Shown: one piece after another, positions 56,341 to 64,000 of the stretch
How positions within the stretch are numbered: position 1 is the first letter of the stretch
Layout of the letters: the number at the start of each line of letters is the position of its first letter
DNA from: Microcebus murinus
Taxonomy: Eukaryota > Chordata > Mammalia > Primates > Cheirogaleidae
DNA length: 64,000 nt
NCBI RefSeq assembly: GCF_040939455.1
Contig: NC_134108.1
Span: 38,608,501 to 38,672,500, forward strand
Direction of reading: 5' to 3'
Notes under the pieces: generated by a model
Databases searched by the model: none
Told to the model about the DNA's origin: nothing
What the model saw: only the letters and a program-made list of their open reading frames with translations
Translations under genes and position numbers: made by a program

Positions 56341-58279
56341 TTAATACCAGGAGTAGCCACACAAAGTAGCTCCTCAATATGGTATTCTGGGACTAGTTTG
56401 TTACGACATTTGATGAAAGCATGGTCTTCCTGTAGGAAAATAGGAGACTGGAAATGACTTGCCATGGTATCATAATCCCTCAGATTTACTGCCAATGCTG
56501 GTGTGAAATAAAGCGTCAGGTAACAAATGGCTGTTGCATTTGGTTTATGTGGCAATAACGGTAATTACAAAGGGTATAAGCTGGACCAGTTGTTTATGAC
56601 TGTGCTGGGGAGCTTACAAAAGCAAAACAATAAGTACATAAACTTAAATTTCAAATCCAAAGTACTAGTGGAAAAGTAGGTAGCTCCTGTAATGATCTCA
56701 GAAGAATCCCTTGTATCTAGTAATTACAGGGTAGACATGCCTCACGATTGGACCCCAAAGTCTAATTGTGTAGGTTACAGAATTGCTACATTTTATAAAT
56801 GCCAACATTACCAAAAACGTTATAAGGTAAGGGCATTGTTTGAGAAGTTGGACAATGAGACTTGGGATAAGGATATTTGGATGGAACCATTTGAAGGTGT
56901 GAACTTTGATTTCTCAGATCATCTTGAGATTACTTTACATAAAGAAGTTGGCTCTCTTCTCTGTATGAAAGAATAATCCTTCCATGCAGGAAGACTGTTC
57001 AATAACCTCATCTGGGTTTCTGATTCACAAGGGGACGCCAGTTCTTCTCAAAATCTACACCTACTGTCTCCCATTCCCTCTATACCCATTAATAGAGCTA
57101 TATCCCAGCAGCCCTCAGGTGGAGAATTCTAAGCCTATTTTGAGAAGAGAAAGAATATACATAATAATACTTAAAGGATCTTTTAAAATTATATCATCAG
57201 GGACCTGATAAGCTGTGTGAGGATGGTTTTTTAGAGTGTTATACTGGAGCAGACAAAATATAAAGGTGAATTAGGCCAATTTATAAAATGATAATAGATG
57301 TACTTACCAAGTATTTTGAATTTAGTGTACCAGCCAAAACAGCTTTAAGTATGTCCAGTAGTTTCCTTTGTTGGTTACTGAAAGCTGGATCCAATGAAAA
57401 ACATTTCATGTTGTCAAGATGCCAGAATTTCCTTGCCCTAATGTGAAGGAAGAAATACAAGAGTTTAGAGCATTGAGATACTTCAAGTGGATTTATTATA
57501 TACAACATACATGCCTTCCTTCCCTCTATGCCCATCAAGAGATGTCAGAGAACACTTTTCCATTCAAGGCAAATAAAATATTGACATTCTCTCCATCCAA
57601 GCAAATAAGAATATTCACCAAGGAAAGAATAACATCCTCAGAAAGCTCTGAGTTGGCTCTCTGAGTTGGCAAACTGAAAATAAAGGTGTGGGATTCTGCC
57701 ATTGTATTAGAATTTTTATGTCCTGGGATTTCTCATTTCAATGGGAATAATGCAATCCTGGGGTAGGAAAGGCCATGTGGTAGTGCTTAACCCTCAGACA
57801 AAAGGTGGTTGCAATTACCTTAATCAGCCATGGAGATGGAGTGGCAATCAGTGTTTTGACCTGCAGGAATCTGTGGCTGTACCTAATTAATGACAATGTT
57901 CCCTGGAATAAAGTGGATGGGAAGTTGATGAGGTATTATTTGATCTCTATAATTGGAAAAAAGCTATATGTCTGGTAAACAGAGATCCGACTTGAATTGC
58001 CAAAGGGAGAATTCATGACTTCTGATAGCCTCTCACTCAGTTTCTAGACCTAGGAAGTTCTTTAAGAAGGACCCTGCAAATCATCCCTTGAGAAAATGGT
58101 TAGATGGATCTTGGAGAATGACTAGATTATCAATAACTTAATCTTATTCTAGCTGTTATTCCAAAAGTGGTACTTTGAATGGTGAAAATTAACATAGCCC
58201 CAGCTTCATAAGATACTAACTATTCACCCGGCAAACATTTTTCTCCCCATCCCAAGGGACATTGTATGAAGCCTCTGGC
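56341..58279 (+). other. Possible ERVL-MaLR internal remnant
   Basis: Lies directly upstream of a sense ERVL/MaLR-like LTR end. 57830-58250 ('gggaagttgatgaggtatt', 'gcctctcactcagtttctag', 'gttctttaagaaggac') resembles old MaLR internal sequence. Upstream, a 94-codon plus frame (56692-56976) and shorter ones are open but I recognise no retroviral domain. The frames are broken and no protein is expected. It may simply be unique DNA. Confidence 0.35.
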
Positions 58280-58650
58280 ACGTACTGGGCATGCCTATAG
58301 AATTTAGGGGTAAAGCAACTTTTCTCCATTTCAAAAGCTGCTGTCAGGAGCATCATTTCCTCTGTGAAAAAATGGCTAAAATCTAATATTTTTGTTTTTG
58401 AACACATAGATGTCTAGCTAGAGACTACATCTCTCCACACAGAAGAGGACAATACATTAGGGATAGTAAATGCTATGAACCTGGGTTTCTGAATAACTGT
58501 GTGGAGCAGAGCTACTCCATCATCCCAGACTGGCCAGAGGTTGAGAGAGACCGGGGGGGGGGGAGAAGAGAGAGAGAGAACTTACTATTTAAGCCACTGT
58601 ATTTTGGGGTCTTTTTATTTCACTAGCTAAGCCTTTACCCTAACTACTTA
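58280..58650 (+). repeat. ERVL/MaLR-like LTR 3' part, sense
   Basis: Ends with 'acttactatttaagccactgt', 'attttggggtctttttattt' and 'cctttaccctaactac', the typical LTR end of the ERVL/MaLR group. The left boundary is uncertain. A run of 11 G followed by GA repeats (58553-58580) sits inside. Confidence 0.6.
58553..58580. repeat. G11 run and (GA)n
   Basis: Eleven consecutive G, then GAAGAGAGAGAGAGA. Likely length-unstable and prone to sequencing error. Confidence 0.95.
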
Positions 58651-59433
58651 CTATCCTTTGAAAATTGAATGCCACCATTGCTCCCGTTTCCTTCTTCCTC
58701 CCACTGTTACAAGAATGAATTCTTCACTGTCTCTTCAACTTAGCTAATAATCAAATAATTACAAACTTAAAGAACATCAGATGTAATTTTCCATCTTATC
58801 CTTGCCAGGTAAGCTTAAATTTGTTCCTAAAGGCATTTTTTCATCCAAAGTATAACAAAATTTCGACATTTGCTTCTCTTTGATTATTCTATTCTTTAAG
58901 TCCTCTTCATGCTTGAGGATGGTAGAAGGTCACAGAATTCTCCTTCTCGTCTTCCTGTGTTACATATTAATAACAGGTTACACTTAAACCTGGAGTACTT
59001 CATCCCAACAGACTTATTAAGAGAATAGTTATGAAATATTTAATATAGGTACACATCAGACATTTTCTCTCCTCCCATGATTCACAAAATGGATTCTTAT
59101 CCAGTATTATTTTTAAGAGCAATACTTACACATCTTACAAATCAATGTTGATTTTGCTTCAGAGAGTGATTAAAAATTTTTTTTCACACTTCTACTGTTC
59201 TCAGCTTGGATGTGACATTTCCAGAGAGTACCCTTTGCTTTGAAGTTGTCTTTCCAATCCTATTTCCTTTTTCTTCTGGGAGGGTTAAAAAGACCTGCTT
59301 CTCCAATTTGACTTATTCAAAGAAGAAAAGTATTTCCTTTGAACTTTTTGGTTTTTATCACTTGGTATTGGCATGAATTTATTTGTTTGGGTTTTGGTTT
59401 TGGTTTTCTTGCACATAAGCAATTGCATAAGAT
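58651..59433. other. Unassigned sequence
   Basis: No repeat or gene recognised. Confidence 0.4.
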
Positions 59434-59626
59434 AGCGGCTTTCAAAGCGTGGTCTCTTACCAGCAGAATCTGTATCACTTGGGAACTTGGTAAAGTGCAA
59501 ATTCTCAGCTCCACCTCCCTGAATCTGAAACTCCACCCAGCATCCAGAATGGAACCCGCAGCAATCTGTGTTTAAACAAGTTCTCTGGCTCATTCTGTTT
59601 TATGCCTAAGTTTGAGACCCACGCTC
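59434..59626 (+). mobile_element. MER5A-like hAT element
   Basis: 'ggctttcaaagcgtggtctc', 'cagcagaatctgtatcactt', 'gggaacttggtaaagtgca', 'attctcagctccacctcc', 'gcagcaatctgtgtttaaac' and 'taagtttgagaccca' follow MER5A from end to end. Non-autonomous hAT-Charlie, no transposase. Confidence 0.85.
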
Positions 59627-59904
59627 TACCCCATCCTTGCCACCCCCTTCTCACCACCACGTAAAATAATGTGAAATTTGGCTTAGAATTTGAGTATGTT
59701 GCAAGCAGAACTGAGCAATTTATACTTGGAATATGGGACATTGTGTTGAGCTGGATTGCAGACACAGTATGGGATCATCAGAAAAAGTACTCTGTGTTTG
59801 AATGCAGTTGGCTACTCATGTGTAAGGGTGGGGATGGGAATTCAAGTGTTCAGTTCTTTACTTCTCTTATCTAAGTACTTTTTTAGCAGGAAGTACTTGA
59901 ACCT

Positions 59905-60035
59905 TGGTATTTCAAGTATCCTCTGAGGCCAGCATCATCAGAAATTCATGGAGCTTGTTAGAAATTTGTCCAAGAATCTGCACTTTAAGTAGGCCTCTTG
60001 GTGATTCACATGCACATGAAAATAAGAGAAAACAT
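59905..60035 (+). mobile_element. MER5-like hAT element, internally deleted
   Basis: 'gccagcatcatcagaaattc', 'ggagcttgttagaaatttg', 'agaatctgcactttaagtag', 'cttggtgattcacatgcaca'. A second MER5-type copy less than 300 bp from the first and in the same orientation, missing the middle. Confidence 0.7.
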
Positions 60036-60206
60036 TGACCTAGTGAGTACCTGGTGGCCTCTAGTTCAGTGTCAAGGTGCTTCATCCTGTATCTTGGTTT
60101 TGATTCATACGCTTATGATGCCTAGACTGTTTAGCTGGAGTCCTAGCGCCAATTGCATTTACGATCTTCTCTTACTTGAGACTAATAAGTGTAGAGTTAT
60201 TATGTC
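60036..60206. other. Unassigned sequence
   Basis: Nothing recognised before the L1 tail. Confidence 0.35.
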
Positions 60207-60215
60207 AAAGACTAT

Positions 60216-60328
60216 TTGTGCACCATCTGGGGGATGGTCATGCTGGAAACTCAGACTTGTGGGGGGGAGAAGGGCATTTATTGAAACCTTAAAATTTGTA
60301 CCCCCATAATATGCCGAAATAATAAAAA
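60216..60328 (+). mobile_element. 5'-truncated lemur-type L1 3' end, sense
   Basis: CACCATCTGGGGGATGGTCA, 'gggcatttattgaaacctt', TACCCCCATAATATGCC, then an A-rich tail with AATAATAAA. Only about 113 bp. AAAGACTAT at 60207-60215 and 60329-60337 is the target duplication. Nearly the same text as 19605-19774. Confidence 0.88.
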
Positions 60329-60337
60329 AAAGACTAT

Positions 60338-60540
60338 GTGGATTTTAAACATTGATAAATATTACAAAATTATCCTATATAGAACTGTATTCCTTTATCC
60401 TTTCACCAAAAGTTTGTGAGAGTTACATATTTTTCCAACCCTCTGTCATACTGGATATTTTAAAACTATTTATTTTTTTCCAAAACTAAAGGTGAGATAT
60501 CTCATTGTTATTCTAATTTTTATTATATATGTTGGAAATG
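60338..60540 (-). repeat. Old L1M 3'UTR, antisense
   Basis: 'attacaaaattatcctatat', 'ccaaaagtttgtgagagtta', 'ccaaccctctgtcatactgg', 'ggtgagatatctcattgttat'. Antisense L1M 3'UTR in order; the host of the nearby young tail insertion or adjacent to it. Confidence 0.7.
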
Positions 60541-60569
60541 TTACTTCCTTTCTGCTGTTTGTGTTTAAC

Positions 60570-60770
60570 TTTCTACTATCATTGATTATCTATTATGTAC
60601 CATCAACTTGCAAAGTATTTTAGATATATAATAGTTAATGCTTATAATAATCATGCAAGGTAGGTTTTATAGTTCACAATTTAGACCTGAAGATATTCAA
60701 GCTCAGAGCAATTAAATCATTTGTCCACTAAGGACACATAAATTACACACAAATTAAAAAGTTCACACAA
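60570..60770 (-). repeat. MIR SINE, antisense
   Basis: 'ttatgtaccatcaacttgca', 'cttataataatcatgcaagg', 'atttagacctgaagatattc', 'ctcagagcaattaaatca'. Antisense MIR order. Confidence 0.65.
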
Positions 60771-61144
60771 AAATTAAAATTCAAGTTTAATTCAAATATC
60801 TATGTATTTTCTATGAACTTATGCTCTCTCCCTGTTCAGACAATAATAAAAAAAAATAAAGACTAAAAAATTTGGATTCAAGAAACTGTAGAAAGGGCAA
60901 AGAGCTAAAATTTGGGGGGAAAAAAATCCAGAAAATATTATGAGTTAAAGCAGGAGCTGTGTCATGTGATAAGTAAAAATAAAAGGGGACATTCAGGTTA
61001 TGTTTTCACATTATTATAATTGGTTCAATGTGTAATAAACAAATCAGTGAGTTCACTTATGAAATATCAAAAATATTTTTATATAACTAACTTTAAAAAA
61101 CTTATTTTCTTCATTTAATAAAGTAACTTTTGCTGCTTTGGTGT
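60771..61144. other. Unassigned AT-rich sequence
   Basis: No recognisable feature. Confidence 0.4.
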
Positions 61145-61263
61145 AATAATAATAGTATTAACAATAATGATATCAATTTTCTACTATGCAACAGACACAG
61201 TTGATCTTTTGGATGTATTAAGTAATTTAATCTTCTTAGCAGTCCTATGAGGCAGGTATTATT
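61145..61263 (-). repeat. MIR SINE, antisense, first part
   Basis: 'ctactatgcaacagacacag', 'taatttaatcttcttagcag' and 'cctatgaggcaggtattatt'. It stops at 61263 and resumes at 62174 with the same last bases, so one MIR was split by an insertion. Confidence 0.78.
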
Positions 61264-62173
61264 GTTTTTTAGTTTAATGCTTTATCTTTTGATAAATTCT
61301 TTATTAATATTGTTTCATTGCTAGAATTCAATTTATTTTGCTCTTGTTAATATCCCCACGCTAAGTATTAATAAATTAATTTGAATTTTATTTCTGAGTT
61401 TTTCCTAAACTTACATTTTCTTAATAATTATTATGGTAGTACTTATTTATTACAAGTAGTTCAGAGATTTAATATAAAGAATTAACCAAAATATTATCTG
61501 TATGTAAATAACTCAGAGATAGTCATCATTTATGTTTTGTGGCAATATTTCCCTTCAGTCTTTTTTTCTGTGCTATATAAACATAATTGGAGTTATCCTA
61601 TACTGAGTTTTTATTCTTTCTTTTTTGAAGTCTAGATTTATATGTAATGACTTTTCCCTGCCATTAGAATAACTTAAAAACATAATATTAATAGCTTTAT
61701 ACACTCCATCATATGGATAAACCATAACTTATTTATTACTCTTCTCTTGAGCTTTCAATATTTAATAAAATCACAATAATGTTGTATAAATATTCTTATA
61801 CATAAATATGTACTCCTAGGTCATTATTAACTTAGGCTAGGTATTTAGAAATGTAATTTTTTAAGGTTCTGAAATAATGTCTCCAGCTTGATTTTTGGTA
61901 AGGTTGTGCCAAGCCAATTTGCATTCCCTTTACATATAGAGTATCTGACTTGCAGCACTATCACTAATACTGAATAAGTAAGAAAACAAAAATCTTCGAA
62001 AATATAGGAGCAAAAAAGATGGCGTTTCATGTCTATGTTCATTTGCAGGTCAATTGGTTCAGAACACAAATATTTTTATATGATTATTTTCAGCTTATAT
62101 TTTCTCCTTTATAATTGCCCTTTAATCTTTTAAAATTACTTTGATTTTATTTATAACTACTATTACTGACCAG
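61264..62173 (-). mobile_element. Old L1M 3' end inserted into a MIR, antisense
   Basis: Starts with a short T tract (GTTTTTTAG). Then 'catatggataaaccataact', 'ggtcattattaacttaggct' and 'aaggttgtgccaagccaatt' give antisense L1M 3'UTR landmarks. GGCAGGTATTATT flanks it on both sides (61251-61263, 62174-62186), a 13-bp target duplication. About 910 bp. The 74-codon minus frame inside is not a gene. Confidence 0.72.
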
Positions 62174-62335
62174 GGCAGGTATTATTATCATCCCTGTTTT
62201 ACAGATGAGGAAACTGAGTCTTAGGGTAATCAATGTGCACACAATAGTCAGATAGGGAGGTAGGTTTCAAGACCAAGTAGACTTCAGACCCAGGCCTCTT
62301 AAGCACTGCACCATGATACTGCCTCTTAAATAAAG
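62174..62335 (-). repeat. MIR SINE, antisense, second part
   Basis: GGCAGGTATTATTATCATCC, 'gttttacagatgaggaaactg', 'cagacccaggcctcttaagc' and 'actgcaccatgatactgcc' complete the MIR begun at 61145. Confidence 0.85.
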
Positions 62336-63139
62336 CTCATAATCCGTGATCCTTGTTAGGAACAAAACAATAAAAAATGATTAACTTGGAAAATGGGGGC
62401 ATTTAATATTCAAGATCTGAAAGCAAGAGCAGGATAAGGTTTACAGAACAAGAAACACATGCCACAGATGATGACAGGTCCCTTGTCCTAGCAAAAAGAG
62501 AGCTTGGTTATGATTTGAGTCTTATTTTGTAGTGTCCAGAGAGGGACCTCCCATGGTTCAATGTTATCATGGAACCACTTTGATTGACACTTGGGAGTTA
62601 TATGACCTGAGTCTTATTACACATGTGGATCTCCCATGAGGGTCTCTGAAAACCCATTTGTGGGGGTGAATTGCAACAGTACACACTTTCTCCCTAGGAG
62701 ACCCAGAATCCCTCACTATCTACCTAACATGTTGAAGAATGCAGAAGCAAAAGAAACAGGTGGTTTATGTGAAAAGATTGCAGAGTAATTAAAAAAAATA
62801 GCTTGCAGGTTAGAGAGTCAGGGGAATGTGTTCTGAATTTATCATGATTATATTTTAAGAAGTGAGAGACTTGAACATGTTTTTATCCTTAAATGTAAAT
62901 GGCAGCAGAGAAAAGAGAGGAAATGAAAGGGAGAAAGAAAATGATTAGAGCAAAACTGTTGAAGAGGCGGCAGAGATTGGAAACAGAAGCATGGTAAAGA
63001 GTGAGTCATAACAATAAGAAAACTATTTCATACACTGAGAAATAGCAAAATGAAAAGATTGGAGGAATGTAATGAAAGAATTTTAAGGTACACTTTACCA
63101 GATGGCATCAAATTTCTCAGAGTAGAACTTAATATTTCT
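62336..63139. other. Unassigned sequence
   Basis: No named repeat. 62520-62700 has two CTCCCAT(G)-containing stretches about 85 bp apart; I could not classify them. Confidence 0.4.
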
Positions 63140-63425
63140 TAGCTGGGAGTCAATGCCTGTGTTCTACCCTCAACCTGGAACATTCTTCTCTCAAGCCTTT
63201 AAGAGGTTAGCTGTCTCAAATGTCACTTCCCATCACTCTTTCCCTCTGACATTGCTTTATGGTGTTCTGGTTGTATTTGTCACTCACTACCTGATGTCAT
63301 ATACCTGATTGGTTTTGCCCACAAGTAGAAAAACTGTTTTTGGGTTAGTCACTGCTGTATCCCCCTACACTTAGAATACTGCCTAGCACACTGTAGTTTC
63401 TTAATAAATATTTCTTAAATAAATA
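63140..63425 (+). repeat. L2 LINE 3' end, sense
   Basis: 'caacctggaacattcttctc', 'tgtctcaaatgtcacttccc', 'tctgacattgctttatggtg', 'tcactgctgtatcccccta' and 'ctagcacactgtagtttctt', ending 'aataaatatttcttaaataaa'. A clear, ordered L2 3' end. Confidence 0.85.
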
Positions 63426-63590
63426 CATAACAGTTTTAATAAGCTAAGAAAAATCTGTATTATTCACAAATGGAAGAGTGTGGCAACAGACACACTATTG
63501 CCCAACGGTGCTGTAAGTTTAGCTGAAGTTATATAGTAAATGAAATTGTAGTGGTAACCAGACTAAAACAAGAACAGATACAATTAGGGC
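63426..63590. other. Unassigned spacer
   Basis: Nothing recognised. Confidence 0.35.
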
Positions 63591-64000
63591 AAAGGAATAT
63601 GCAATATATAAAGATGTAAAGTAAGGTTACAAAAACATAAATTTTAAGTAGTAGAGAAAAGATTCTAAAGTATTTTATGCAAGAAAAATTATGTTGTTAT
63701 CAGTTTAAAATAGTCTGTTATAACAAAAGACTCTTTATTTTAGTCCCATGATAATCACAAAGGTAAAATTAAGATAGATACACAAATGTGAAAAGGAAAA
63801 GAAACAAAGCTTAGCACCACAGTAAACCAAAAAACCACAGAGGTAAACAACAAAAGAGAAGAAAAGAATAAAGGATCTACAAAACAATCAGAAAAGAACA
63901 ACATGGCAGAAGTAAATTCCTACTTATCAATAATAACTTTGAATGTAATGGATTAAATTATCCAATTAAAATATGTAGAATGAATAAATGAATAAAAAGC
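63591..64000 (+). pseudogene. L1M sense, ORF1-ORF2 junction, cut by window end
   Basis: 'cccatgataatcacaaaggta', 'aaaggatctacaaaacaatc', 'acttatcaataataactttga' and 'atgtaatggattaaatta' are the region just before and at the start of ORF2 endonuclease in L1M elements. No intact frame. It continues beyond the window. Confidence 0.7.

Overview
The window looks like nuclear DNA of a strepsirrhine primate, most likely a Malagasy lemur. Two full-length Alu elements (10292-10630 and 53453-53802, both antisense) carry the strepsirrhine-type right-monomer linker (TTGGCCAATTAATTT, TTGACCAATTAATTT) and the CTCAGGCTGG and CAGAG(A/T)GCTA(G/T)GATTACAGG signatures that separate lemur and galago Alus from anthropoid ones. 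Three very short, very fresh L1 3' ends share a TACCCCCATAATATGC tail box that I associate with lemur L1s. The species call rests on recall of these families, not on a search.

I find no host exon, RNA gene, CpG island or promoter that I can support. Every open frame is short (143 codons at most), and those with recognisable sequence are decayed L1 ORF2. The DNA is AT-rich, full of old transposon relics, and fits intergenic or deep intronic sequence.

Layout: 0.6-3.8 kb has MIR, L2, an old L1 ORF2 relic split by a lemur-type L1 tail, a 145-bp inverted-repeat element and an antisense L1 tail. 3.9-8.2 kb has a MaLR LTR and a cluster of DNA transposons (two ~270-bp MER1-like copies, a 224-bp hAT, a 536-bp Tigger-type). 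10.3 kb has the first Alu. 12.5-15.1 kb has L2, MIR, a third MER1-like element and an L1 3' end. 18.2-22.1 kb is one large L1 whose 5' half is inverted relative to its 3' half, with a young L1 tail nested inside. 22.7-27.3 kb is TE-poor. 27.3-29.8 kb is an old L1 split by two antisense MaLR LTRs. 32.3 kb has another MaLR LTR. 35-39 kb has MIR, L1 and L2 relics beside an unrecognised CpG-bearing stretch. 40.6-45.8 kb is an L1 complex with a tandem-monomer 5' leader, an AluJ-like insertion, an ORF1 relic and two overlapping ORF2 3' regions. 46.6-46.9 kb is a CR1/L3-like LINE. 53.5 kb has the second lemur Alu. 55.3-58.6 kb has L2, MIR and ERVL/MaLR-like material. 59.4-60.0 kb has two MER5-like hATs. 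60.2-62.3 kb has a third lemur L1 tail and a MIR split by an old L1 with its target duplication still readable. The window ends inside another L1.

No gene network can be described. What the window does record is insertion history: MIR, L2 and CR1/L3 as the oldest layer, then L1M, MER1/MER5/Tigger and MaLR elements, and finally strepsirrhine Alus and lemur L1 tails with readable target site duplications. No undescribed functional system is evident. The best leads are the inverted L1, the tandem-monomer L1 leader, the inverted-repeat and MER1-like miniature elements, and a few unclassified stretches.
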